Source: Muraenolepis orangiensis (Eukaryota > Chordata > Actinopteri > Gadiformes > Muraenolepididae). Taken from it: a DNA stretch of 64,000 nucleotides. The stretch lies in assembly GCA_027704905.1 (NCBI GenBank), contig JANIIK010000661.1, forward strand, positions 53,660-117,659, read 5' to 3'. Positions 10,714-22,639 of the stretch are shown here, in pieces; position 1 is the stretch's first letter, and each line of letters begins with the position of its first letter. The translations under genes were made by a program, and so were the position numbers. A model generated the notes under the pieces. It was given only the letters and a program-made list of their open reading frames with translations. It was not told the DNA's origin and ran no database searches.

Positions 10714-13700
10714 ATGGCAGAATTTAAAGTAGGTACCCTAAACCTAAATGGTGCAAGAGATGATGCAAAGAGGGCATCTCTTTATCAACTAATGGAGTTA
10801 AAGGCTATTGATGTGATGCTTATCCAAGAGACACACGGCACTGAGGATAACACAGTGGCTTGGAAAAGAGAATGGAAGGGAGAAATAGTTTTAAGCCACA
10901 ACACCAGTAATAGTGGTGGAGTGGGGATTTTATTTTCCAGACTTTTTTTGCCACAGTCATGTGAGATTGAGGAGGTTGTGAAGGGACGTCTTTTAAAAGT
11001 AAGAGTACTATATGAGAGGGTGAAAATTGTATTTATTGTTGTATATGCCCCACATGTTGGTTTGGAAAGAGTGTTTTTTTTTAGATTCTTTGGCTGATGT
11101 TATTAAGGGTTGTGATAATGAAGAGTTCTTATTTCTGGGAGGGGATTTTAACTGCACTGTTAACCCCGTTTTAGATAGGAACCACCAGGAGCCTCACTCT
11201 GCATCTGGTAGTCGTCTCTCTAGGGTGATTGAGACGTATGAGCTGTGTGACGTGTGGAGACCATTGCATCAAAAACAGAAGCAATACACATGGGTTCACA
11301 CTAGGGATCATTTATTATCAATGGCCAGACTTGATGGGTTTTATTGTTTTAAACACCATTTTAGTGTTTTTAACAATTGTTATATAACCCCTGTTGGTTT
11401 TACTGACCATTCTCTTGTGTACTGCTCTGTTTTTATCAAGTGTGTGAAGCCACAAAGTGCTTACTGGCATTTTAATACGTCTCTTTTAACTGATCAAAAT
11501 TTTAGGGACGCTTTTACTTTCTTATGGAAGGTTCACAAGCAGACAAAGGCCAGTTTTACCTCACTACAGCAGTGGTGGGATGTGGGGAAGTGCAAGATTA
11601 AGCAGTTTTGCCAACAGTACACTCAAAATGTTACCAGAGATATCGCCAGATCTATGAAGGCTCTAGAGATTGATGTGGAGGAGCTTCAAGAGCTAGCAGA
11701 ATCCACAGGACATCGAGGCCATATTGGGGCTCTCAAAGCTAAAAAGTCTGCTCTGGCTGACCTGTGGTATTTCAGCACAGGGCGCTCTGGTGAGGTCACG
11801 TTTCAGAAACATCTCGGAGATGGATGCATCTTCCCGTTTCTTTTTCGGTCTGGAGCGCAAGAATGGGCAGAAGAGGCTCATCCACAGCATGCGCTCAGAC
11901 ACAGGTCAGATACTGTCTGAGTCCACTGACATCAGGAGGCATGCTGTAGGATTTTATAGTAGCCTCTTCCAGTCTGAACTTGGAGAGGAGCAGGAGGTAT
12001 CTCATGGGTTCTATGAAGGCCTACCAAAGGTAGAACAAGAGTCCAGTGCAGAGCTGGAGGCGGATGTGTCCCTTGATGAGCTCCATACTGCCCTGCAGAG
12101 CATGGAAAATGGGAAAGCTCCAGGTATAGATGGACTACTGGTAGAGTTTTATAAGACCATGTGGTCAGTGATGGGGGAGGACCTCCTGATGGTGCTCAGA
12201 GACAGTCTTACTGGAGGACAGCTGCCGCTGAGCTGCAGGAGGGCAGTACTCACGCTGTTGCCAAAGAAGGGAGACTTAATGGAGATCAAGAACTGGAGGC
12301 CTGTCTCACTTTTGTGTACCGAGTACAAGCTCCTCTCCAAGGTGTTAGCTACCAGGCTGAGAGAGGTAATGGGGCAGGTGATCCATCGTGACCAGACCTA
12401 TTGTGTGCCTGACAGGTTGGTCAGTGACAATGTTTTTCTGATTCGGGATTTTTTGGACATCTCTAGTGCATTGGGTTTGGAAACTGGTGTTATTTCCATA
12501 GATCAGGAAAAGGCTTTTGACAGGGTTGAACACCAGTACTTGTGGAAAACCCTAGAGGCCTTTGGTTTCAGCCCAGGTCTCATAGCCAAGATCAAGGCCT
12601 TGTACAGTAACATTGAGAGTGTGCTAAAGATTAATGGTGGTTTGAGTGCTCCTTTTAAAATCCAGAGGGGTATTAGGCAGGGGTGTTCTTTGTCGGGGAT
12701 GCTGTATTCCCTGGCATTTGAACCCCTGCTACACAGACTCCGGGCAGGCATCTCTGGTGTAAGTGTCCCTGGATGCATCACACCTTTTAAGCTTTCAGCA
12801 TATGCAGATGACTTGGTTATCTTCATAAATAAACAGGAGGATATCAATGTGTTAGTTGAAAATGTGGGACGTTTTGCTTTGATTTCATCGGCTAAGGTCA
12901 ATTGGGGGAAGAGCGCAGCACTCACGGTAGGTAAGTTGAGTAGCAGACTCATTTTACCAGGGGGCCTGCATTGGAAGAAGGGAGGTTTTAAATATCTGGG
13001 AGTGTTTTTAGGGGATGAGACTTTTAAAAGTAAAAACTGGGAAAACGTACTAGAAAAAGCTCAAGGACGTTTAAAGAAATGGAAGTGGATTGTACCGAAC
13101 ATGTCGTAAAGGGGTCGTGTTCTGGTAGTCAACAACCTAGTGTCTTCTACACTGTGGCATCGTCTGATGTGTGTAGACCCCCCAATTGACCTTCTCCCTA
13201 AGCTTCAAGCTTGTTTTTTAGATTTTTTCTGGGACAAGCTGCACTGGGTGCCCCAGAGTGTTTTGTACCTGCCCAAGGAGGAGGGTGGGCAGGGTCTTGT
13301 GCATCTGTGCAGTAGGGGTGCAACCTTTCGACTCCAGTTCAACCAGAGACTTTTTTATGGACCGAAGGACTTGGTGTGGAGGCCGGTGGCTTGTGCCATA
13401 CTGCAACAGCTTGGAGGTCTGGGACTGTCAAATTCTCTGTTTTTAATGGATTTTAGCGGTGCCCGGTTAAATGTTCTACCAGTTTTTTACCGTGTACTTT
13501 TTAAAACATGGAGTTTGTTCGAGAAAGGACCGCTGGATTACTCGAAGTCACTGTTCTGGCTTTTGAAAGAGCCAGTTGTGCCGGGAGCACGTTTGGACGT
13601 AGCTGGTGGGCCGGGACTGACAATCTCCGGGCAGCTCTGCAGGTCAAAGGTCACTACACTGGGCCATGTTGTGGACTTGACAGGGGGCAAAATGGACGAT

Positions 13701-14606
13701 GCTGCTGCCCTGGCTTCGCGTTTGGAGGTGAAATCCATCAGGACGGTCAGCATGATGCTGGGAAAATGGAGGCAGGTGCTCAGTGAGAGAGAACGTCGCA
13801 TGTTGACGGAGTATAAAAACGGGTCTCTTCATCCTAGTGATGAGGATCTTTTTCCCACAGTTAAGCTGCAGCCTGATTTTAAAAACTGCACAGGGCCTCT
13901 TTTAGTAATGGGAGATGTTTCTGGTGTGGTTTTTAATGTGGTTAATGGTAAATGTCTGTACAGACTGTTGGTCAAGGTTCTCCACAAGGAGAAGCTCAAC
14001 GGGAGAGGTGACACTCCCTGGAGAGCGCACCTTGGTCTCAGTGATGAGGTGAAACCAGAGTGGCGAGCACTGTACAAACCACCATTATTCAAAATAATTG
14101 GCGATCTGCAGTGGAGGGTTTTACATGGCATAGTGGCTGTCAATGCTTTTATTTCCCTATTGAAACCTAATGTCTCACATGACTGTCCTTATTGTGCGCA
14201 AAGGGAAACAGTTTTCCACTGTTTTCTGGACTGTTCCAGGCTGCTGCCTCTGTTAGGGTTACTAGAGAGACTTTTCCAGTCTGGTGAAGAGGTGTTCTCG
14301 AAAGAGAGGTACATTTTGGGTTTTAGATACAGCAGAAAAGAAAAAAGCAAGTTTCATCTTTTTAATTTCATTTTAGGGAGAGCAAAGATGGCTGTGTATC
14401 TCAGTAGGAGGAACAAGATAGAACAGGTCTTGGATCATGATGCTGTATGTCTGTTCAGAAAGATGATCAAAGCCAGACTGAGCATAGATTTTAATTATTA
14501 TAGAGCAATGAACAACCTAGATCAGTTCACCGATATATGGGCACATAAAGGAGTGTTGTGCTCTGTAACAGTAGATGAGATGGTATTGGCAACTGAGCTG
14601 ATTTGA
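10714..14606 (+). pseudogene. LINE ORF2 (endonuclease-RT), copy 2, disrupted
   Basis: Same ORF2 as copy 1, starting MAEFKVGTLNLNGAR at 10714. A one-base expansion of a T run near 11075 shifts the frame after the APPH segment. A second shift lies near 11765. An in-frame TAA at 13107-13109 replaces the tyrosine of the VSYKGRV motif of copy 1. Downstream of that stop the frame is open to TGA at 14606. The GGDFNCT endonuclease motif and RT YADD (12801-12812) remain. Copy 1 and copy 2 differ throughout, so they are distinct subfamily members rather than a recent duplication. Confidence 0.9.
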
Positions 14607-14819
14607 GTTTTTTCTTTGTTGTGGTTGTTTTCTGTTGTTGTTGGTGTTGTTTCTTTGGTGGTTTTTTTTGTTGTGTTTTCAAAAATTGTGTATCAATTGT
14701 TTGTGTAGGTTTCTTGAAAGGAGGACGAGTGTTATGTATAGTTGACTGTGTAATGCTTTTTGTTGTAATGCTAGAATGATTTATAAATAAAATTCATTCA
14801 AAATTCGTTAAAATTCAAA

Positions 14820-14869
14820 ATTCTCTCTCTCTCTCTATTGCTCTCTCTCTCTCTCTCTCTCGCTCTCAG
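14820..14869 (+). promoter_or_regulatory. (CT)n polypyrimidine tract and 3' splice site of gene A alpha-3 exon
   Basis: About 45 bases of CT repeat (one ATTG interruption, one CG) end in CTCTCAG at 14863-14869, directly before the alpha-3 exon. Genes B and C have the same arrangement with longer CT tracts. The LINE's 3' end abuts this remnant, so the LINE inserted inside the acceptor's pyrimidine tract. Confidence 0.85.
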
Positions 14870-17859
14870 AGCGTCCGTCGGTGTCTCTGCTCCAGAGGAG
14901 CCCCTCTTCCCCAGTAGTGTGCCATGCTACAGGCTTCTACCCTAACAGGGTGGTGATGTTCTGGAGGAGAGACGACCAGGAGCTCCATGAGCACGTGGAC
15001 CACGGGGAGGTCCTCCCCAACCACGACGGGACCTTCCAGGTCAGCGTTGGCCTGAACCTGACGTCGGTCCCACCGGAAGACTGGACGAGGTATGAGTGTG
15101 TGGTCCAGCTGAAAGGCATCGAGGACATCCTGGTCCCGCTGGACCCGGCCCGCATCATGACCAACTGGGGAGGGGATGGAGGTAGGGAACACATGTGTCA
15201 CCGTCTCCCCCTGACCTCATCACACTGCCAGGTGTACCTGGACACATCTGAAGCAAAGTGGTAAACACACAGCTCTCCTGAAGGGCTCACTACAGCGGAA
15301 CACGTTGGATTGTGGGTAAATGAGTCCTATGAACAGAGCTAAGCTAAGGTCAGTCCCTGAGTGACCCTGAGCTCCAGAACAGATTCCACTGCAGTAGTTA
15401 GACTGCCGTAGTGTGAGTCACGTATGTAGCATCAGGTCTCCATAGACATGTGGTTCAATGGTGGAGGGATGGATGAGTGATGGACTCTGTCCAACAAATA
15501 TGATTACAGACCTGCTTTTCTTTCCTTGATTTACCTGAAGGGGTCCAGAGTAACATCATCATTGGGTCTGTGGTTCTCTTCCTGGCTGCTGCTGTTGGAG
15601 TCTTTGTTGGAGTCTTTGTGTTCAAGAGGAGGAACGGTGAGTGACTCCAACTCTTCAGGAGGACCAACACCTGACCTCCACCTGCTCCTACTTCCTTCCC
15701 CCTCGTTGCGTCCGTTCCTACAATCTGATTGGTTGTGGTCATACGCTAGTGGTCTCCATCTCTGAATGAGGAACCTCCTCTGGGGTCGTGTCCACAGTGA
15801 TGTTGTGGCATTAAGAATATCAAAGTATAATAACATTCAGATATTTACCACTGTAACAACACTAATCATTTCTCTTGATCCTTAGATTCAGTCAAGCGAC
15901 GACTAGCTGGTGAGTCAAATGTGTTTTACTGCAGTTCTGCTGATTTTACTATACAGCTCTGTTGACCTAGATACATCTAGCTCACTGGACTATACAGCTC
16001 TGTTGACCTAGATACATGTAGCTCACTGGACTTTACAGCTCTGTTGACCTAGATACATGTAGCTCACTGGACTATACAGCTCTGTTGACCTAGATACATC
16101 TAGCTCACTGGACTATACAGCTCTGTTGACCTAGATACATCTAACTCACTGGACTATACAGCTCTGTTGACCTAGATACATCTAGCTCACTGGACTATAC
16201 AGCTCTGTTGACCTAGATACATCTAGCTCACTGGACTATACAGCTCGGTTTACCTAGATACATCTAGCTCACTGGACTGTACAGCTCGTTGACCTAGATA
16301 CATCTATCTCACTGGACTATACAGCTCTGTTGATCTAGATACATCTAGCTCACTGGACTATACAGCTCTGTTGATCTAGATACATCTAGCTCACTGGACT
16401 ATACAGCTCTGTTGACCTAGATACATCTAGCTCACTGGACTATACAGCTCTGTTGACCTAGATACATCTAGCTCACTGGACTATACAGCTCTTTTCACCT
16501 AGATACATCTAGCTCACTGGACCATACAGCTCTGTTGACCTAGATACATCTAGCTCACTGGACCATACAGCTCTGTTGACCTTGATACATCTAGCTCACT
16601 GGACTATACAGCTCTGTTGACCTTGATACATCTAGCTCACTGGACTATGCAGCTCTGTTGACCTAGATACATCTAGCTCACTGGACTATACAGCTCTGTT
16701 GACCTAGATACATCGAGCTCACTGGACTATGCAGCTCTGTTGACCTAGATACATCTAGCTCACTGGACTACACAGCTCTGTTGACCTAGATACATCTAGC
16801 TCACTGGACTATACAGCTCGGTTTACCTAGATACATCTAGCTCACTGGACTGTACAGCTTGTTGACCTAGATACATCTAGCTCACAGGACTATACAGCTC
16901 TGTTGATCTAGATACATCTAGCTCACTGGACTATACAGCTCTGTTGATCTAGATACATCTAGCTCACTGGACTATACAGCTCTGTTGATCTAGATACATC
17001 TAGCTCACTGGACTATACAGCTCTGTTGATCTAGATACATCTAGCTCACTGGACTATACAGCTCTGTTGATCTAGATACATCTAGCTCACTGGACTATAC
17101 AGCTCTGTTGACCTAGATACATCTAGCTCACTGGACTATACAGCTCGGTTTACCTAGATACATCTAGCTCACTGGACTGTACAGCTTGTTGACCTAGATA
17201 CATCTAGCTCACTGGACTATACAGCTTGTTGACCTAGATACATCTAGCTCAGTCATGAATTCCCCTCCTCACATTCTGCTTCTTACCAGGTTCTGACACC
17301 AGCTCTGCGGACCCTGGGGAACAGAATCCAGCTCCTGAGGCCCAACCTCTCAACACAGAGTCAGTATTTGGTGACATCACAACATTTAAGAGGAGGGTGG
17401 TCATATATTTACAGTACATTACTGCAATATCATCGCAGAAATATATGTACAGTATATCATCACAGTATTACATTTACAGTTCATTACTGCCTCATATCAT
17501 AGTACCGTAATATTTGAACAATACATCATCACAGTAATATAATTACAGTATTACAGTTGATTAACATCATCACAGAAGTATATTAACAGTATTATCTTAA
17601 CATCATCACAGTAATATATTAACAGTATTATCTTCACATCATCACAGTAATATATTAACAGTATTATCTTCACATCATCACAGTAATATATTAACAGTAT
17701 TATCTTCACATCATCACAGTAATATATTAACAGTATTATCTTAACATCATCACAGTAATATATTAACAGTATTATCTTAGCCTCATCACATGTTTATCTT
17801 GACTCATGCTAAATGTTGTCATCCTGTCTTGTTCCTCCTTCCTGTTTAGGGTCAACTGA
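14870..17859 (+). CDS. MHC class I heavy chain gene A, 3' half (alpha-3 to C-terminus), 5' exons absent from window
   Basis: Exons inferred from splice sites and constant phase: alpha-3 14870-15181 (Ig C1 domain, paired Cys in VCHATGF and RYECVV), transmembrane 15541-15636 (SNIIIGSVV to VFKRRN), cytoplasmic 15886-15909 and 17290-17359, terminal 17850-17859 (GTC AAC TGA). All are intact and phase-compatible. A substitution relative to genes B and C creates an N-glycosylation sequon (NLT) in alpha-3. No leader, alpha-1 or alpha-2 exon lies upstream inside the window: the LINEs occupy intron 3 and the left edge is (CT)n. If the 5' exons lie beyond the edge, intron 3 exceeds 14.8 kb; otherwise this is a pseudogene. 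The product would be a beta-2-microglobulin-associated peptide-presenting membrane chain. Confidence 0.85.
15948..17251 (+). repeat. 41-bp minisatellite in class I gene A intron (about 32 units)
   Basis: Tandem 41-bp unit of the form CTATACAGCTCTGTTGACCT AGATACATCTAGCTCACTGG A, with few substitutions and occasional shortened units. It sits between the two cytoplasmic exons. The unit includes a near-palindrome, CTAGATACATCTAG. Genes B (25124-25948) and C (47241-48261) have the same repeat in the same intron with different copy numbers. Confidence 0.97.
17400..17795 (+). repeat. 36-bp AT-rich minisatellite in last intron of gene A
   Basis: Units of about 36 bp (CATCATCACAGTAATATATT AACAGTATTATCTTCA) precede the terminal exon. 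The first copies are degenerate; the last five or so are near-identical. Genes B and C carry it at 26100-26400 and 48420-48820 with different unit numbers. Confidence 0.93.
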
Positions 17860-17999
17860 ACCATGAAGACTCTTCTCCCGTTCAGCTTAAAGCAGCACAG
17901 AGTAGACTGCTGCTCATTTACAATCATTACAAACAGCCTTGGGACTTCAGCTAACTTCACATGCTATGTTTGATCAATGACAATAACATTCCTATGTAC

Positions 18000-20890
18000 T
18001 TTCATTTAGAAATCAGTCATCAATCCGTACTTATCCGTACTAATCAATGTAATCACTGTGTTTGTGATCGATTGGATGAAGTCACCGACTTACACCTCCA
18101 ATCTGTCCCTTGGAAACCATGGCAACACCACCTCGCCTGTGGGCGGCCATTTTGGTTCGGTTCCCGCCGCTTCACCTTGTAGCGTTTGAATTATGTTATA
18201 TTGTTTTAAAATATTCATGAGGTTTCAATTAAGGTTTAATATTCATAATCAAGATGTTCGAGATCAACGAGTTTGAATATTGATTTATTGAATGTGTTTT
18301 ATTCATATATTTTATTCATACATTTCTTAATGTCTGATAATGGGTAATGATGGATAATGGATTTTAATATTGACTTCTGTAGAGTTCTGCAGCGCTTCGC
18401 ACTGTTTCCTTCGGGTTATTCTGTCAATAAAATACTGGAAATAAAATGCATTCATAATTATGTTCCAATAAATATTTTCCATCATGACTGATCTGGTTCG
18501 GAGACAGCCTGCCAAGCGCATCTCCCATCTCAGTTCACCGCCATGTTCCGCCTCAAGCCGTCCTCCACCGGTCCACCGACCAGGGTAACCACCTGGTATC
18601 CAAGTACCAGAGGCACCAGGACGAGGAGGAGGAGGAGGAACTACCACAACAAACACAACTGCAACCACCGCGGTTGAAGTGGAAGGAGCTAAACTCAATT
18701 TATACTCAATCGCATCCATCGAACACATTTCTAATGCTATTTTAATAAGCACTTATGTAAAGTAGTACCTCATATGAACTGTAGGGGGGGGGCTCATATC
18801 TACTATGTCATATCTACTGATGATAAATGTATATTTACAGTTTGTCAAACGAATCACACACATGTTTAGCAGCTACACTACATGGTGCCCTCACACCATA
18901 GCGATCACCGGATGGTTGGGAATAGAAAATAGTGGCCATGAGTTCCCAACGCAACTCACACGCAACTCATAGGTTTTATAGGTTTGAAGAACGACAACAA
19001 GCACGAAGGTGATCGCAGAGGAAGTTGTTCAATAATTCTCTGCGATCAATTTATACAACAGGGACGCAACTCATAAGTTATGAACGCAGGTCCATATGTG
19101 AGGTATCGGGCCAGGTTCTGGGGTCACTTTGATCTGATTTCTTGGTATCTTTCCCCATGTTGACTCTTCGATGACCAAATCACAAGGAAACACTGAATGG
19201 GCTCCTCTTTTCTCGTGTTGAACTGTCCTGACTCGCTCCCAGACCGTAGTGGAGGAACACAGGGGGTATTGATCCAGGGCCGAAGCACAGGCTTCGGGTT
19301 CAATAACCCACTGAATGAACACACAGGCAGGGTTTACTAACGAGAGGGTTGATTTATTGATCACTTATTCCAGACAGATGTCCATTGCTACTACTCCCGT
19401 TCACCTCCAGACACACAGACGCGCGCTCCTTCACCTCGCGCTCCCACACACACGCGCCACGCCCCCCTCTCTCTTAAAGGGGCAGGCAGCCCATGAACCG
19501 ACTGGTATATCACTTATTCAGTGGCGGCTGGTGCATTTTTCACCAGGGGTGTCCATCACTTTCATCATGGCCACGCAAGGCCAGCTCAAAGGCACCACAG
19601 AACTTCACAGTCTATTCTTTTAGACAGGATGTGTTTTTGTCCACCTCCTCATTGTGTTGACAGATCCCTATCCTGTAGCCTTCATCAAGTTGAACAGCTA
19701 CACTGTTCAAAATGATTTGTTGACTCAACTTGACTAAGTCAAGTCATCTTGTTGCTTTGACTGAGTTAAGTTTAGTCAAGTTGATTCAACATTTAGTGTC
19801 AAGTTGATTACACTTCAATAAATTAGTTGATACAACTTGTAGTCTGTTGACACAACTTCATGTGTCAAGTTATTTGGACTAGAAAATATTAGTTAAGATA
19901 ACTTAAAAAGATGTTGGTTAAACTTATTTGATCAAGTTTTTACAAATGTCTATCAAGTTGGCTCAACATGTAAAACTTTGTTTGTTCAACTTCTATTACC
20001 AAGTTAGCTTACCAGGACAAGCAAACCAATACCAAGCAAACCAAAGCTATACTATGAATCTAAATGAGAATTAGCTTAACCTAAATATTAACACATGTAA
20101 AAAATTGCTGAAAAGACATTTCAATCAGGACTTTTTTTACAATATCAAGAACTGTATTCCAACTCCAACCCACACACTCATTAACTGTTCAGTGTTGGTT
20201 TTTAAATTTAAATAAGTGTGTCAATGGATGTCAACATATAAAGACCTTCCTTGGGACATGTAAAAACAACACCCTCCAACACACCATTGCTTTGCTCGGG
20301 GCTCAAAACTGAAATGACACGGTCCCATAGATAAAACTGTAATTGAGTGACTTGTTAAACAGTCCATTCTGAGGAGTAAGTGTGCAGGGTCGCTGCAGTA
20401 AAATGCAGTAAAACATAGAAAATTGTATCTCTCTAACTGAGAAACTTAACTCAAATGTCAGTCAGAAAATGAAAACATGAAAACACAATATCAGGTTGAT
20501 CTGGGCCCAGATCTTTCACCTTAAGTTTGTCCGCCAAACTTCTTCTCTCAAACGGCTCTTGAATGAGAGACTTCACCGAGTTAGGGACCGGGTTGAGTCT
20601 TGGGGTAGTGCTCACCGAGTTAGGGACCGGGTTGAGTCTTGGGGTAGTGCTCACGCTCGCCATTGTTGAACTTGTTGTAGTTAAAATGGCGCCCGCAGAG
20701 ACAGAGCATAATATGCTTTTCCTAGTAGTACACTGTGACGCACACAAATGATGATGCTGGATGCTCGATGCTCCAAAGTCTTCCAGGAGGGCTGTTTGAA
20801 AAGCGCCCCCCCGAAGACGTTTTGAGGACGCTGATTGGCTACATTTTATGTCACTCGTTTATATCTTGAATCAGCAATTGGCTAAACTGC
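18000..20890 (+). repeat. Class I downstream-flank segmental duplication, copy 1
   Basis: Starts in the 3' flank of gene A (at AAATCAGTCATCAAT) and matches 34845-37737 base for base apart from scattered substitutions and short indels. It holds 18180-19000 (AT-rich, no gene recognised), 19000-19510 (no gene recognised) and a hAT remnant from 19519. The shared start point, inside class I 3' flank, suggests that the second copy came from another class I gene whose exons were lost. Confidence 0.93.
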
Positions 20891-20960
20891 TACAGAGACC
20901 CGCCTCCGTGGGGCGATTTCTCTACAGCCCCCCCAGCATCGTCATTCAAATGCGCCCTTA
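19519..20960 (-). mobile_element. hAT-type transposon remnant (TIR at left, transposase N-terminus on minus strand)
   Basis: The left terminus CAGTGGCGGC at 19519 is identical to the TIR of the complete hAT at 40412-42270. A minus-strand frame at 20451-20747 encodes NSVKSLIQEPFERRSLADKL and then GPDQPDI, clearly homologous to the NSVKSLKATPFERRTLQEKL segment in that element. The frame also has a 39-bp internal tandem duplication (STTPRLNPVPNS twice). I could not see a right-hand TIR, so the end is approximate. A CAAGTTGA-rich, partly palindromic region occupies 19700-20000. Confidence 0.65.
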
Positions 20961-21091
20961 AGGCTGCAGACCCTGAAATGGAACACGGCCACAGTGTACT
21001 AGGCATATGTGTACTAGGAAAAGCATATTATAATGCGCAAATTATTTTAAAATCATATTTTACACATATTTCTGGGTGCATTCCATATGCA

Positions 21092-21378
21092 CCTATCACC
21101 AGTGAGTAGATGATAGAGTCACCTATCACCAGTGAGTAGATGATAGAGTCACCTATCCAGTGAGTAGATGATAGAGTCACCTATCACCAGTGAGTAGATG
21201 ATAGAGTCACCTATCACCAGTGAGTAGATGATAGAGTCACCTATCACCAGTGAGTAGATGATAGAGTCACCTATCACCAGTGAGTAGATGATAGAGTCAC
21301 CTATCACCAGTGAGTAGATGATAGAGTCACCTATCACCAGTGAGTAGATGATAGAGTCACCTATCACCAGTGAGTAGG
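21092..21378 (-). repeat. 30-bp minisatellite encoding the GDS block of an SGNH-type protein
   Basis: Nine full units plus a partial unit of CCTATCACCAGTGAGTAGAT GATAGAGTCA. One unit (21152-21179) lacks two bases. Read on the minus strand each unit encodes VIGDSIIYSL, the first block of SGNH/GDSL hydrolases, as an in-frame 10-residue repeat. Confidence 0.95.
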
Positions 21379-22087
21379 GTCCAAGTGGACACAGCGAGGG
21401 CTCGGATAACGAGGCAGGCGGAGCCGGAGAATGAGCTCGGACCAAGTGATCAGCTGAGGGCGGATGAATGAGACCAGACCTTGCCCGGGCTGAAGGAAAG
21501 TCCGGCTTCAAGCTGCGAGGCGCAACCGTACGGGAACGCTGTCCGACACTCGCTGTAGAATGAACCATGAAGGACGAAGATCTCCCATCCAAATAAGGAA
21601 ATTCTTCCTCATCAAGAACGGCGAACCTGTTTGTGAGCTTGATATGTGGCGAGGGGAGGGGAACACGAGAAGAGCGTCTCCCTCGACGATTTCCTGGTTC
21701 GATCCAAGGCTCTGGGAGTGGAGTAGAATTAGCCAGGGCCCTGGGTTTAGCACCACGCCCGTCCCACGGATTTGGAGATTGAGTCGGGGCAGAGACCACA
21801 CATGGAACAGTCGGATCCATCTCTCTTTCCACACCCATCTCTGGTGCAGGGCAAAACGACAAAATGGAGTCCAAAGTCTTTTTGTCTTCCCTGATCCGAT
21901 AAAGAACGGATATTCTCCCTTCCAGCTCGGAGACCTTCTGGGTCAGGCGAAGACAACTGTCGCATCCGGATGGTGAGGTGAGTAGAGGCATGGTTATCCG
22001 GTAATGGGAATCAATGAAATAATACAAACTTTCGATCGCTCTGTCTAGGTGACACACGCTGTAGGTGACACACGCTGTAGGTGACAC
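21149..22087 (-). pseudogene. LINE ORF1 fragment of SGNH-hydrolase type
   Basis: An open frame of about 312 codons with a coiled-coil-like start (CDSCLRLTQKVSELEGRIS), a Pro/Ser-rich middle, the segment LTNRFAVLDEEEFPYL, and then the repeated VIGDSII block. This order is what I know from ORF1 proteins of fish CR1/L2-like LINEs that carry an SGNH (GDSL) esterase-like domain. The reading frame ends in the repeat because of the 2-bp-short unit. The remaining SGNH blocks (GXND, DXXH) are absent. The 22,040-22,110 end carries four AGGTGACACACGCTGT-type short repeats. Confidence 0.65.
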
Positions 22088-22403
22088 ACGCTGTAGGTGA
22101 CACGCTGTAGGTATAAATATAAGTTTAACCCCAAGTGATGTAGTCAGGGCTTAATGTCTGGGCCTTAGCCTGCGACAGAAACAAGGCCTGTAAAAAAGGT
22201 TTATGCTGTGAAGTTTCAAAGTGGTTGCAATTGGAGCGTTGTGTATTATAGTTTCCTGAAGTTCCTCAGTTTATACGCTATGTTCCTGATCAGGAGTTCG
22301 TAGCTAACAATACGCGAACATATTATCCGGGATAATAATTAAGGGAGTTTTCTCTTGCCCTTAGGGGGCTAGGGTTTGGGGGGTGTTGTAAACATGTGGC
22401 CTG

Positions 22404-22511
22404 TGAAGCCCCAGCACTAAGAGTCTGATGGGCAGGGGGATCCGCACACAGCAGGGTCCTCCTCCCAGCACTAGATCTGATGGGCAGGGGGATCCGCATA
22501 CAGCAGGGTTT
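22404..22511. repeat. Two-copy tandem duplication of about 45 bp
   Basis: The segment CAGCACTA...TCTGATGGGCAGGGGGATCC GCA-ACAGCAGGGT occurs twice in succession with minor differences. The rest of 22,110-22,600 contains no gene that I recognise. Confidence 0.8.
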
Positions 22512-22639
22512 CCCAGACCTTCCCAGACAAGCACACATATTAGTAATTTCTCGTAATCTCACAGTCTTCCTTACCTACTTCCACCGTTCTTTTCCCAGCA
22601 AAAAGGGCCTTGCCTGAGTGTGGGACTTCCCTTTTGTCC

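Larger units (their letters stand above)
6866..14819 (+). mobile_element. Tx1/L1-like retrotransposon, copy 2: 5'-truncated, with nested LINE
   Basis: Second member of the family in 673-6609. It starts abruptly inside ORF1, at the equivalent of about 1190 in copy 1, directly after (CT)n: a typical 5' truncation. It keeps a 3' UTR with AATAAA near 14786 and an AATTCAAAATTC 3' end joined to TTCTCTCT. A different LINE (8273-10680, minus strand) splits it between ORF1 and ORF2. ORF1 has one frameshift; ORF2 has two and a premature stop, so it is dead. Confidence 0.9.

Noticed and set aside
15948..17251. Possible CRISPR-like array
   Set aside because: The 41-bp units are contiguous with no unique spacers, lie in an intron of a vertebrate gene, and no cas-like gene exists here.
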